DNA from: Micrococcales bacterium
GTDB lineage: Bacteria > Actinomycetota > Actinomycetes > S36-B12 > UBA10799
NCBI GenBank assembly: GCA_016703125.1
Contig: JADJCR010000001.1
Coordinates: 186,001 to 250,000 of the forward strand
Reading direction: 5' to 3'
Length of the DNA: 64,000 nucleotides
The notes beneath the pieces are model-generated. The model was not told the DNA's origin. It saw nothing but the letters and a program-made list of their open reading frames with translations, and did no database searches. The stretch's first letter is position 1. Each line of letters starts with the position of its first letter. Positions 35,067-43,950 of the stretch are shown here, one piece after another. The position numbers were made by a program, and so were the translations under genes.

Positions 35067-36404
35067 GTGAGCAGGATGGGCGCAGCGACAGTGGGTATCC
35101 GCGAACTGCAGCGTCATCACCTGACCGCGCGCCGCCAGACCCTTGCGTTGATCGGTGTCGATGCCTTCGCGCTGGTCGTGATCACGGCGTTGTGGGCCGG
35201 CGCGGGCGTCGTCGAGGCGGCTGGCCTGTCCTTCGTCATCCTGTTCCGCTGGCGGCTCGGTTTGTACCGGGCGCGTTTCTCGCTGAGTTGCCTGGACGAA
35301 CTCCCGCGTGCGGTTGAGGCGGGTCTCGCCGCGGCGGGGCTGTTCGCTGTCATGGGCATGGTCAGTTGGCTCGACCTGAGCATGACGGATGTGGCCTGGG
35401 TGGCTCTCACCGGTGTGCTGCTGGGGCTGCTGCGGGCACCGCTGTATCTGCTCTTACGAAAGCTGCGTCGCAACGATGTGGCCAGGGAGCGCATGCTTCT
35501 GGTCGGTGGTGGTCTAGTCGCCGACGCCATCGCGGAGATGGCCGAGGACAACCCCGACTATGGTCTCGACCTGGCCAGCCGGGTGCCGGACCTGCTCGAC
35601 GTCGATCTTCCGCGCGCGGCGGCCGAGGCTGACGCGGGCACGGTGCTGGTGGCGTTCTCCCGGGCGTCCGAGGCCCGCGAGGTGTTCGAGATCCGGCGAG
35701 GCCTGGCCGCGGGCCTGACCGTCATGGCTGTGCCGAGGTATTTCGACCTCATCGGGGCCGACCGTGCCGACGACGAACTCTTCGGGGTGCCCGTCCTGCG
35801 CCTGGGTGCGGAGCAACCGACGTTCGGCCTGGTGGCCAAGCGGGGGATGGACATCGTGCTCGCGGCCCTGGCCCTTGTCGTGCTGAGCCCGGTCCTGCTC
35901 GTGGCGGGGTTCTTGGTCAAACGGGAGACCGGCGGCGGCCTACTGTTCCGCCAGACCCGCATCGGCAAGGGGGGGAAGGCCTTCGACCTGCTGAAGTTGC
36001 AGACGATGAAGCCAGTCGCCGAGAATCTGTCGGACACCACGTGGAGCGTCACCCCCGACAGTGAACGACTCGGCCGGGTGGGCGCCTTCCTGCGCAAGTC
36101 GTCGATCGATGAGTTGCCGCAGTTGTGGAACATCCTGCGTGGCGACATGTCGTTCGTGGGCCCGCGACCGGAGCGGCCGTTCTTCGTGGCGCAGTTCCGG
36201 GAGCAATACCCGCACTACGACGACCGGCTGCGCATGCCCGCAGGCCTGACTGGACTGGCGCAGATCCATGACCTGCGGGGCGACACATCCATCGACGACC
36301 GTGCGCGCTTCGACAACCGGTACGAGGACCACTGGAGCCTATGGTCGGATATCAAGATCATCTTGAAGACCGTGCCCAAGGTTTTCAAGGGCGCCGGCGG
36401 CTGA
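35067..36404 (+). CDS. Polyprenyl glycosylphosphotransferase (exopolysaccharide priming enzyme)
   Basis: This 445-residue membrane enzyme transfers a sugar-1-phosphate to undecaprenyl phosphate, the first step of repeat-unit assembly. Residues 1-130 hold four hydrophobic helices, 140-245 a Rossmann-like CoA-binding-type region (RMLLVGGGLVADAIAEMAED), and 255-445 the catalytic bacterial sugar transferase domain (KRGMDIVLAALALVVLSPVL; KSSIDELPQLWNILRGDMSF; VGPRPERPFFVAQF). The start is GTG 35067, or ATG 35076, which has better spacing from GAGCAGG. It closes the locus on the rpsO side. The 189 bases before it hold a 9-bp inverted repeat (GCGGACACG near 34908 / CGTGTCCGC near 34962) but no clear promoter. 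Confidence 0.9.
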   Translation: MSRMGAATVGIRELQRHHLTARRQTLALIGVDAFALVVITALWAGAGVVEAAGLSFVILFRWRLGLYRARFSLSCLDELPRAVEAGLAAAGLFAVMGMVSWLDLSMTDVAWVALTGVLLGLLRAPLYLLLRKLRRNDVARERMLLVGGGLVADAIAEMAEDNPDYGLDLASRVPDLLDVDLPRAAAEADAGTVLVAFSRASEAREVFEIRRGLAAGLTVMAVPRYFDLIGADRADDELFGVPVLRLGAEQPTFGLVAKRGMDIVLAALALVVLSPVLLVAGFLVKRETGGGLLFRQTRIGKGGKAFDLLKLQTMKPVAENLSDTTWSVTPDSERLGRVGAFLRKSSIDELPQLWNILRGDMSFVGPRPERPFFVAQFREQYPHYDDRLRMPAGLTGLAQIHDLRGDTSIDDRARFDNRYEDHWSLWSDIKIILKTVPKVFKGAGG

Positions 36405-36719
36405 GGGGGCGCGCCCGCTGCAGAGGCGGCGGGCGCGAGGCCGCCACGGCGGCGACCGGGTGCTTCCGGCGGTTGTTGTGATGAAAGTACGGGGCCCGGG
36501 GGCCGGTGTGTGACCACGGTGCGGGGTGCCGGGCGGTCGGTCGCGCGCCGACGTCGCAAACCGGCAGGCCGGGCCGCCACACCCTCGCCACAACCGCTGA
36601 GCGCCGCCAGCGCCGCCCGGCGGACTCACCCACCCGCTACACTGGGGCCTACGGCTACTGATCGGACGCTCGGTAGACCGCTGTGTTGTTGCGTCCGCGT
36701 AGGAATCGGGACATACCCA
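36405..36719 (+). promoter_or_regulatory. Non-coding leader of rpsO with a possible -10 box
   Basis: These 315 bases hold no supportable gene. A TACACT at 36638-36643 could be the -10 of an rpsO promoter about 75 bases before the start; the -35 region is poor. The first ~100 bases are very GC-rich and self-complementary and may include a terminator for the glycosylphosphotransferase gene. S15 represses its own mRNA in several bacteria through leader structures, but I cannot identify such a structure here. Confidence 0.3.
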
Positions 36720-36983
36720 ATGGACACTGCCACCAAGCAGAAGATCATCAGTGACTACGGCACGGCTGACGGCGACACCGGCAGCCCCGAGGTGCAGGTC
36801 GCTCTGCTGAGCCACCGCATCGCCCACCTCACTGAGCACCTCAAGGAGCACAAGCACGACCACCACAGCCGCCGCGGACTGCTGCTGCTCGTGGGCCGGC
36901 GTCGCCGCCTGCTCGACTACTTGGCCCGCACGGACATCGAGCGCTACCGTTCGCTGATCGCGCGGCTGGGTATTCGCCGATAG
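36720..36983 (+). CDS. rpsO: 30S ribosomal protein S15
   Basis: S15 binds helix junction h20-h22 of 16S rRNA early in 30S assembly. The 87 residues (ATKQKIISDYGTADGDTGSPE, HDHHSRRGLLLLVGRRRRLL) match the family across its full length. The start is ATG 36720; the frame is open further upstream but without similarity. It lies before pnp, the usual arrangement. Confidence 0.97.
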   Translation: MDTATKQKIISDYGTADGDTGSPEVQVALLSHRIAHLTEHLKEHKHDHHSRRGLLLLVGRRRRLLDYLARTDIERYRSLIARLGIRR

Positions 36984-37142
36984 CCCTGCGACGCCGCCGG
37001 GTGGCACCCGCTGCTCGGCGGCGTCACTGCACCAAACCCTGGGTCGCCTCGTACGCCTCGGTCCTCGGTGGTGACGGCCCGCGATGCGGACCGTCTCGAT
37101 CGAAGACCGGCGCGGGTGGCCCCCTGACAAGAAGGAGCACCC

Positions 37143-39347
37143 GTGGAGGGTTCCACCATCCACTCCGCCGAGATCGTCCTGGACAACGGGCCGTTCGGCA
37201 CCCGCACCATCCGTTTCGAGACCGGCCGGCTCGCCCGGCAGGCTGCTGGCTCGGCCGTGGCCTACCTCGACGGCGACACCATGTTGCTGTCGGCGACGAC
37301 CGCCGGCAAGCACCCGAAAGAGCAGTTCGACTTCTTCCCCCTGACGGTGGACGTCGAGGAGCGGATGTACGCCCTCGGCCGGATCCCCGGTTCGTTCTTC
37401 CGCCGTGAGGGCCGGCCCAGCGAGGACGCCATCCTCACCTGCCGGCTGATCGACCGCCCGCTGCGCCCGACCTTCAAGAAGGGCCTGCGCAACGAGGTCC
37501 AGGTCGTCATCACGGTCCAGTCCCTGAACCCGAACAACCCCTACGACGTGCTGGCCATCAACGCGGCGTCGCTGTCCACGCAACTGTCCGGGCTGCCGTT
37601 CAACGGCCCGATCGGCGCGGTCCGGGTGGCCCTGATCGGCGAGCGCTGGGTGGCGTTCCCCAGCCACGCACAGATCGAGGAGGCCGTGTTCGACATGGTC
37701 GTGGCCGGCCGTGTGGTCGGTGACGACGTCGCGATCATGATGGTCGAGGCCGAGGCGACCGAGGACGTCGTGGAACTCGTCCGGGGCGGCGCTCCGGCGC
37801 CCACGGAGACCGTCGTCGCCGAGGGACTCGAGGCCGCCAAGCCGTTCATTCAGCAGTTGTGCGAGGCGCAGTCCGACCTCACCGGGCGTGCCGGCAAGGA
37901 GACCCGGGAGTTCCCGGTGTTCCTCGACTATCAGGACGACGCGTACGCCGCTGTCGAGTCCGCGGTGAGTGAGAAACTGGCACAGGCGTTGACGATCGCG
38001 GACAAGCAGGAGCGGGAGAGCGCCCTGGACGCGATCAAGGACGAGATCGCCGAGCAGCTGGCCGAGCAGTTCGAAGGTCGCGAGAAGGAGATCTCTGCCG
38101 CTCTGCGCGCGGTCACCAAGAAGCAGGTCCGGCAGCGGATCCTGCGCGACAAGGTGCGCATCGACGGCCGCGGCCTCACCGACATCCGGGCACTGTCCGC
38201 GGAGGTCGACGTGATCCCGCGGGCGCACGGTTCGGCACTGTTCGAGCGCGGCGAGACCCAGATCCTGGGCGTGACCACGCTGAACATGCTGCGCATGGAG
38301 CAGCAGCTCGACACGCTGAACCCGATGACCCGCAAGCGCTACATGCACAACTACAACTTCCCGCCCTTCTCCACCGGTGAGACCGGTCGGGTGGGAAGCC
38401 CGAAGCGCCGCGAGATCGGCCATGGGGCACTGGCGGAGCGGGCGCTGGTCCCGGTGCTGCCGAGCCGCGAGGACTTCCCCTACGCGATCCGGCAGGTGTC
38501 CGAGGCCCTCGGGTCCAACGGCTCCACCTCCATGGGGTCGGTCTGCGCGTCCACCCTGTCGCTGCTCAACGCCGGTGTGCCGCTGAAGGCGCCGGTCGCG
38601 GGTATCGCCATGGGCCTGGTCTCCGACGAGGTCGACGGCCAGATGCAGTACGTGGCGCTGACCGACATCCTCGGTGCGGAGGACGCCTACGGTGACATGG
38701 ACTTCAAGGTCGCCGGCACCAGCGAGTTCGTCACGGCGCTGCAGCTCGACACCAAGCTCGACGGGATCCCCGCCAGCGTGCTCGCCGGCGCGCTGGAGCA
38801 GGCGCGTGACGCCCGCATGACGATCCTCGACGTGATGGGCGAGGCCATCGACGGGCCGGACGAGATGAACCCGCTGGCCCCGCGCGTGATCTCGCTGACC
38901 GTTCCGGTCGACAAGATCGGTGCGGTCATCGGCCCGAAGGGGCAGATCATCAACCAGATCCAGGACGACACCGGTGCCGACATCACCATCGAGGACGACG
39001 GCACGATCTATATCGGCGCCTCAAACGGTGAGGCCGCCGAAGAGGCGCGGACGATGATCAACGCGATCGCGAACCCGCAGATGCCCGAGATCGGCGAGCG
39101 GTACCTGGGCACGGTGGTGAAGACGACGAACTTCGGTGCGTTCATCTCACTGCTGCCGGGCAAGGACGGCCTGCTGCACATCACCGAGGTCAAGAAGCTC
39201 GTCGGCGGCAAGCGCATCGACAGCGTCGACGACGTGGTGAAGGTCGGCGACAAGATCCGCGTGCAGATCAAGGACATCGACGACCGTGGCAAGTTGAGCC
39301 TGGCGCCGGTGCTCGAAGAGGCCGAAGCGGACTCCGCCGAGCAGTGA
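37143..39347 (+). CDS. pnp: Polyribonucleotide nucleotidyltransferase (PNPase)
   Basis: PNPase is a phosphorolytic 3'-5' exoribonuclease of the RNA degradosome. The 734 residues comprise RNase PH domain 1 (about 10-150), a helical linker (240-330), RNase PH domain 2 (335-550, with GSLRM-like SNGSTSMGSVCASTLSLL), a KH domain (about 590-650, KIGAVIGPKGQIINQI) and an S1 domain (660-725, GERYLGTVVKTTNFGAFISL). The start GTG has AAGGAG 7 bases upstream. The GTGA at its end overlaps the M16 peptidase start. Confidence 0.97.
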   Translation: MEGSTIHSAEIVLDNGPFGTRTIRFETGRLARQAAGSAVAYLDGDTMLLSATTAGKHPKEQFDFFPLTVDVEERMYALGRIPGSFFRREGRPSEDAILTCRLIDRPLRPTFKKGLRNEVQVVITVQSLNPNNPYDVLAINAASLSTQLSGLPFNGPIGAVRVALIGERWVAFPSHAQIEEAVFDMVVAGRVVGDDVAIMMVEAEATEDVVELVRGGAPAPTETVVAEGLEAAKPFIQQLCEAQSDLTGRAGKETREFPVFLDYQDDAYAAVESAVSEKLAQALTIADKQERESALDAIKDEIAEQLAEQFEGREKEISAALRAVTKKQVRQRILRDKVRIDGRGLTDIRALSAEVDVIPRAHGSALFERGETQILGVTTLNMLRMEQQLDTLNPMTRKRYMHNYNFPPFSTGETGRVGSPKRREIGHGALAERALVPVLPSREDFPYAIRQVSEALGSNGSTSMGSVCASTLSLLNAGVPLKAPVAGIAMGLVSDEVDGQMQYVALTDILGAEDAYGDMDFKVAGTSEFVTALQLDTKLDGIPASVLAGALEQARDARMTILDVMGEAIDGPDEMNPLAPRVISLTVPVDKIGAVIGPKGQIINQIQDDTGADITIEDDGTIYIGASNGEAAEEARTMINAIANPQMPEIGERYLGTVVKTTNFGAFISLLPGKDGLLHITEVKKLVGGKRIDSVDDVVKVGDKIRVQIKDIDDRGKLSLAPVLEEAEADSAEQ

Positions 39348-40624
39348 GTCCGCGCTCCCAGGTGGTCCTGCGCGACCCTGGGGGGATCACTGTGCACCGC
39401 ACGCTGATCCCCTCGGGGCCGCAGGTCTTCACGGAGGTGATCCCGGCGGTCCGGTCGGTGTCTGTGGGGGTCTGGGTCCCGATCGGTTCGCGGCATGAGA
39501 CCCGGGCAACCGCCGGGGCGACGCATTTCCTCGAGCACCTGCTGTTCAAAGGCACGCGCCGGCGTTCGGCGCTGGACATCGCGGCGGACATCGAGGGGGT
39601 GGGCGGCGAGATCAACGCCTTCACCACCAAGGAGTACACCTGCTATCACGTCCGTCTGCTGGACGAGCACCTCGAGGTCGCCATCGACGTGCTCTCCGAC
39701 ATGCTCGGCGGATCGCTGCTGCGCCACTCCGACATCGAGGCCGAACGCGGGGTGGTTCTCGAGGAGATCGCGATGAGCGAGGACGACCCGCTCGACATCG
39801 CCCGCAACGAGCTGGAGCGGGCGATGTTCCATGGGCACCCGTTGGGGGCGCCCGTCGCCGGCACCACGGCCAGTGTCTCCGCGATGCGCAACGCGGCGAT
39901 CCGCGGGCATTACCGGCGGTACTACACCCCCGACAACTACGTCATCACCGCGGTGGGCAGCGCCTCGCACCGGCGGGTGGTCTCCCTGGTGAGCAAGGCC
40001 TTCGGGCTGGCCGCCGAACCGGTACGTGCTCCCAAATCCACCAAAGCACCCCAGCATCCGCGTGGCGGGCAGGAGCGGCTGGGTCGCGCGTTCGAACAGG
40101 TCAACGTCTTGCTCGGATACCCGGGACTGCCGCGTCCGGACTCCCGCCGCTACGCCATGTCGGTGCTGCACACCATCCTCGGCGGGGGCATGTCCAGCCG
40201 GCTCTTCCAGGAGGTCCGGGAGCACCGCAGCCTCGCATACTCGGTCAGTGCCTTCCGGTCCGGATACAGCGACGCCGGGGTCTTCGGCGTGCACGCCGGC
40301 TGCGCCCCGGAGAAGTTGGACCAGACCCGGGAGGTCATTGAGGCCGTCCTGCACGAGGCAGCCACCGCCGGACTGTCCGCCGCTGAGGTGCAAGCCGCGA
40401 AGAACCAGGTCAAGGGCCAGATGGTGCTGGACCTCGAGGACCCGGGGATGCGGCTGATGCGACTGGGGACCCGGGCGCTGTTCGGCGAACCGATCATCGG
40501 ATTGACAACCGGGCTGGCCCGCGTGGATGCCGTGAGCACGCGCGATGTGTGCGACCTGGCTGAGGAGATCCTGTCCTTTCCCGCTGTCGAAGTGGTCGTC
40601 GGTCCCTCGGAGGTGTCGGCATGA
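39344..40624 (+). CDS. M16 family zinc peptidase
   Basis: This is a 426-residue pitrilysin-type peptidase related to mitochondrial processing peptidase. The inverted zinc motif is HFLEHLLFKG (His-x-x-Glu-His), with the downstream Glu in EAERGVVLEEIAM. The C-terminal half has the second, non-catalytic M16 domain with GGGMSSRLFQEVREHRSLAYSV. This gene follows pnp in most actinobacteria. The GTG start overlaps pnp and the stop overlaps dapB (ATGA). Physiological substrates are not known. Confidence 0.93.
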   Translation: MSPRSQVVLRDPGGITVHRTLIPSGPQVFTEVIPAVRSVSVGVWVPIGSRHETRATAGATHFLEHLLFKGTRRRSALDIAADIEGVGGEINAFTTKEYTCYHVRLLDEHLEVAIDVLSDMLGGSLLRHSDIEAERGVVLEEIAMSEDDPLDIARNELERAMFHGHPLGAPVAGTTASVSAMRNAAIRGHYRRYYTPDNYVITAVGSASHRRVVSLVSKAFGLAAEPVRAPKSTKAPQHPRGGQERLGRAFEQVNVLLGYPGLPRPDSRRYAMSVLHTILGGGMSSRLFQEVREHRSLAYSVSAFRSGYSDAGVFGVHAGCAPEKLDQTREVIEAVLHEAATAGLSAAEVQAAKNQVKGQMVLDLEDPGMRLMRLGTRALFGEPIIGLTTGLARVDAVSTRDVCDLAEEILSFPAVEVVVGPSEVSA

Positions 40625-41352
40625 TCCGGGTAGGCGTCGTCGGGGCGGCCGGTCGCATGGGCCGGACCGTGTGTGGGGCCGTCGACGCCGCCGAGGACAT
40701 GGCGGTCCTGGCACGCGTCGACGTCGGCGACCCCTTGGAACTGGTCGACGACTGCGACGTGGTGATCGACTTCACCGCGCCGGATGTGGTCATGGACACG
40801 CTGCGGCACTGCGTCCCGGCCGGGGTCCACGTCGTGGTGGGCACCAGCGGTTTCGACGCCGCGCGGCTCAGCCAGGTCGAGCAACTCCTCGAATCGCACC
40901 CGCAGGTCGGCGTGCTCGTGGCACCCAACTTCAGCATCGGTGCGGTCCTGATGATGCGCTTCGCAGCCATTGCCGCGCCCTACTTCGAGTCGGTGGAAGT
41001 CATCGAGATGCACCATCCGGACAAGGTGGACGCGCCCTCGGGAACGGCGGTCCGCACCGCCGAGATGATCGCGGCCGCCCGCGACGGCAGGCGCAGCCCG
41101 GATGCGACGACCACCTCCATGGCGGGGGCCCGGGGGGCCAGCGTCGAGGATGTGACTGTGCATTCGGTCCGGCTGCGCGGGCTGGTGGCCCACCAGGAGG
41201 TGCTGCTCGGAGCCGCGGGGGAATCGCTGACGATCCGGCACGACAGCATCGACCGGGTCTCTTTCATGCCCGGGGTCCTGCTGGGCGTCCGCGAAGTCGG
41301 CCAGCATCCGGGACTGACCGTCGGACTGGACGAGTTCCTGGGCCTGGCATGA
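40621..41352 (+). CDS. dapB: 4-hydroxy-tetrahydrodipicolinate reductase
   Basis: DapB reduces HTPA to tetrahydrodipicolinate in the diaminopimelate/lysine pathway. The 243 residues start with the NAD(P)-binding VGVVGAAGRMGRTV, continue with VIDFTAPDVV and GTSGFD, and have the catalytic EMHHPDKVDAPSGTA (His131-His132, Lys135). The length is normal. The start overlaps the M16 gene and the stop overlaps the next small gene, so all are one operon with pnp. Confidence 0.96.
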   Translation: MIRVGVVGAAGRMGRTVCGAVDAAEDMAVLARVDVGDPLELVDDCDVVIDFTAPDVVMDTLRHCVPAGVHVVVGTSGFDAARLSQVEQLLESHPQVGVLVAPNFSIGAVLMMRFAAIAAPYFESVEVIEMHHPDKVDAPSGTAVRTAEMIAAARDGRRSPDATTTSMAGARGASVEDVTVHSVRLRGLVAHQEVLLGAAGESLTIRHDSIDRVSFMPGVLLGVREVGQHPGLTVGLDEFLGLA

Positions 41353-41723
41353 CCGCGCGCCGGGTGGCGCTAGGTATGGCCGCGGCCTTCGCTGTCTACG
41401 CCGTGCTGGTCGCCTGGCGTGGCTGGGACTTCATCGCCTCGGGAGAACCGGTTGCCGTGGGGCTGGGGCTGGCCGTGCTGCTCCTGCCCGTGCTCGCTGG
41501 CTGGCTGGTCTGGCGGGAGGTCCGGTTCGGCTTCCGCATGCAGGAGCTCGCCGGGCGGATCGACATGGTCGACGAGCACAACCTTGAGGAACGCATCGAG
41601 GCGGCGCAGGCAGCCCCCGACGACTGGCTGGCCTGGTACTGGGCCGGGGTCGGGCTGCTGGAGGCCGGTGACAAGAAGCAGGCGCGGGCTGCGCTGGACC
41701 ACGCCTGGGACGTGCGGAACTGA
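41349..41723 (+). CDS. Small membrane protein with a TPR-like C-terminus
   Basis: This is a 124-residue protein starting at an ATG that overlaps the dapB stop (ATGA). Two hydrophobic helices (VALGMAAAFAVYAVLVAWRG; GLGLAVLLLPVLAGWLVW) are followed by a soluble helical part that ends in one TPR-like unit (WLAWYWAGVGLLEAGDKKQARAALDHAWDV). Similar small proteins follow dapB in other actinobacteria. No function is known. Confidence 0.75.
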   Translation: MTARRVALGMAAAFAVYAVLVAWRGWDFIASGEPVAVGLGLAVLLLPVLAGWLVWREVRFGFRMQELAGRIDMVDEHNLEERIEAAQAAPDDWLAWYWAGVGLLEAGDKKQARAALDHAWDVRN

Positions 41724-41747
41724 CAGGCGGGAGGGTTGCCTTCGTCG

Positions 41748-41778
41748 GGGAGCGATACAACCCCGTTGTGTCTCTCCC
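41748..41778. repeat. Nested palindrome of the same design as the 6.2-kb and 17.2-kb repeats
   Basis: GGGAG (41748-41752) pairs with CTCCC (41774-41778), and inside it CAAC (41758-41761) pairs with GTTG (41765-41768). A second CTCTCCCGGATGCAG unit is directly repeated just after. The element fills the gap between the dapB operon and dprE1. It may act as a terminator for the operon, though related copies at 6.2-6.6 kb sit between divergent genes. Confidence 0.65.
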
Positions 41779-41830
41779 GGATGCAGGTGTCTCTCCCGGA
41801 TGCAGAATGACGGCCCCGTAGGCTTGCAGG

Positions 41831-43174
41831 GTGCCGGACATGACCCTTCAAAGCCTCACCGGTTGGGGCCGCTGCACGTGGTCGCAGGCGCATGTCGCAC
41901 ATCCCGCCGATGCTGGCCGGGCCGCCGAACTCGTGGCCGGCGCGACCTCGGTGCTGGGCCGCGGCCTCGGTCGGGCCTACGGGGACGCCGCGCAGAACGC
42001 CGGGGGTCTGGTCATCGCCACCGACCGGTTGCAGGACAGTTCCGCGCCAGGTCCGGTGATGGATGTCGCAGCTGGCGTTTCGATCGACGACCTCCTGCGG
42101 GAGACCGTGCCCGCCGGGTACTTCGTTCCCGTCACACCTGGTACCCGTTACGTCACCATCGGTGGGGCGCTGGCCTCCGACATCCAGGGCAAGAACCACC
42201 ACGCCGACGGGGCGCTGTCGGCCCACACCGATTCCATCGACCTTGTGCTGGCCGACGGAGAGAAGGTCACCGTGGGCCCGGATCAGGATCCGGAGTTGTT
42301 CTGGGCCACAGCCGGCGGGATGGGCCTGACCGGGCTGATCACCGGGGCACGGATCCGGATGCGGCCCATCGAAACCTCGCAGTTGCTCGTCGACACCACC
42401 CGTGCGAAGAACCTCGACGACCTCATCGCGGCGATGTACGAGGCCGACTCCAGCCACCGCTATTCAGTCGCCTGGGTGGACACGCTGGCCACCGGCCGCA
42501 CGCTCGGCCGCAGTGTCTTGACGGTGGGCGACTTCGCCGGTGTCGGGGACCTGCCGGTCAAGAAGCGCAGCCGCCCGCTCGCCTACTCCCCTGCGAAGCC
42601 TCTGACCGCGCCCACCACCATGCCCAATATGGCCCTGAACCGATGGAGTGTGTCGGCGTTCAACGAGATGTGGTTCCGCAAGGCCCCCAAGCACAGGGTG
42701 GGGGAGGTGCAGAGCATCCCCACGTTCTTCCATCCGCTGGATGGGGTGGCCGAGTGGAACCGCATCTACGGTACGCGCGGATTCCTGCAGTACCAGGTGA
42801 TCGTTCCCGACGGTCATGAGGACCTGCTGCGCTCGATGCTGGAGCGCTTCGCCGCGGCGGCCTGCCCGGTCTTCCTGGCGGTGCTCAAGCGGTTCGGTCC
42901 CGAGGGCCCGAGCCCGATCACCTTCGCACTGAAGGGCTGGACGCTGGCCCTGGACATCCCCACGGACGTGCCCGGCCTCGCTCAGCTGCTCGACGACATG
43001 GACGACGAGGTCGCGCAGGCCGGTGGGCGCATCTACCTGACGAAGGACTCGCGGATGTCGCCGGCGACCTTTCGGGCGATGTACCCGAAGGCAAAGGACT
43101 TCCAGCGCGTGCGCGACCGGGTGGACCCTCAGCGCAAGTTCCGCAGCGACCTATCGGAGAGGCTGGGATTGTGA
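41831..43174 (+). CDS. dprE1: Decaprenylphosphoryl-ribose 2'-oxidase DprE1-like
   Basis: DprE1 oxidises decaprenylphosphoryl-ribose to the 2-keto form, the first half of epimerisation to the arabinose donor for cell-wall arabinan. The 447 residues have an FAD-binding N-terminal domain (GRGLGRAYGDAAQNAGG; VTPGTRYVTIGGALASDIQG, then KNHHADG) and a C-terminal substrate domain ending RVDPQRKFRSDLSERLGL. By my alignment, the position equivalent to mycobacterial Cys387, in GW-x-x-C, is Ala373 here (GWTLALDIP). The stop overlaps dprE2 (GTGA). The start could be GTG 41831 or ATG 41840. Confidence 0.9.
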   Translation: MPDMTLQSLTGWGRCTWSQAHVAHPADAGRAAELVAGATSVLGRGLGRAYGDAAQNAGGLVIATDRLQDSSAPGPVMDVAAGVSIDDLLRETVPAGYFVPVTPGTRYVTIGGALASDIQGKNHHADGALSAHTDSIDLVLADGEKVTVGPDQDPELFWATAGGMGLTGLITGARIRMRPIETSQLLVDTTRAKNLDDLIAAMYEADSSHRYSVAWVDTLATGRTLGRSVLTVGDFAGVGDLPVKKRSRPLAYSPAKPLTAPTTMPNMALNRWSVSAFNEMWFRKAPKHRVGEVQSIPTFFHPLDGVAEWNRIYGTRGFLQYQVIVPDGHEDLLRSMLERFAAAACPVFLAVLKRFGPEGPSPITFALKGWTLALDIPTDVPGLAQLLDDMDDEVAQAGGRIYLTKDSRMSPATFRAMYPKAKDFQRVRDRVDPQRKFRSDLSERLGL

Positions 43175-43932
43175 TCGACTCACTGGGCAACGTGCAGAGC
43201 GTCCTGTTGATCGGGGGCACGTCCGAGATCGGGCACGCCATCCTCGAGCGACTCGCGCAAGGCGGACGGTTGCAGCGCGTCGTGCTCCTGGGTCGCAACG
43301 AGATGGCTTTGGAACGCACGGCGCAGTCCTGGCGCGACCGGGGCATGCAGACCCAGGTCATCGTGGCGGACCTCAGCGGTGAGTTGGATGTGCCCGTGCT
43401 CACGGGGCGCTGCTTCGACACCGGTGACATCGACGTCGTGGTCCTGGCCGCCGGCATCACGCCCGATGCGGAGGCGCTGACCGATCCGCAGGTGGCCCGC
43501 GATGTGGTGATGGTCAATTTCGTCAGCCAGATGCAACTCGGTACCGAGATCGTGCAGCGGCTGCGCCTACAGGGACATGGTGCACTGGTGGTTCTGTCGT
43601 CGGTCGCTGGGGAGCGGCCGCGGGCGGACAACTACCTGTACGGCGCCAGCAAGGTCGGACTGGATGCGTGGGCGAACGGTCTGGCCGACGCGCTGGTGGA
43701 CGAGCCGCTGCGGATCCTCGTCGTGCGTCCGGGCATGGTGCGAACGCGGATGAGCGCCGGGCACAAGGAGGCTCCATTCACCTGCGATCCGGAGGATGTC
43801 GCCGAGGCGGTGGCCACGAACCTGCGGTCGGGCCCGGTGACGGTATGGGTGCCGCCGCAGTTGCGCTACTTCATGAGCGGTCTGCGCCACACGCCGCGAC
43901 CAGTGTTCCGGCGGTTGTCCTCTATGCGGTGA
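43171..43932 (+). CDS. dprE2: Decaprenylphosphoryl-2-keto-ribose reductase DprE2-like SDR
   Basis: DprE2 reduces the DprE1 product to decaprenylphosphoryl-arabinose. The 253 residues are a classical short-chain dehydrogenase: the nucleotide loop SVLLIGGTSEIGHAI, VVVLAAGI, Ser in VVLSSVAGERPR and the catalytic Tyr-x-x-x-Lys as YGASK. Overlap with dprE1 and the shared order seen in arabinan-making actinobacteria support the assignment over other SDRs. The gene ends 18 bases from the convergent rmlC. Confidence 0.9.
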   Translation: MIDSLGNVQSVLLIGGTSEIGHAILERLAQGGRLQRVVLLGRNEMALERTAQSWRDRGMQTQVIVADLSGELDVPVLTGRCFDTGDIDVVVLAAGITPDAEALTDPQVARDVVMVNFVSQMQLGTEIVQRLRLQGHGALVVLSSVAGERPRADNYLYGASKVGLDAWANGLADALVDEPLRILVVRPGMVRTRMSAGHKEAPFTCDPEDVAEAVATNLRSGPVTVWVPPQLRYFMSGLRHTPRPVFRRLSSMR

Positions 43933-43950
43933 GTCGCGCCGTTCGTGCCC

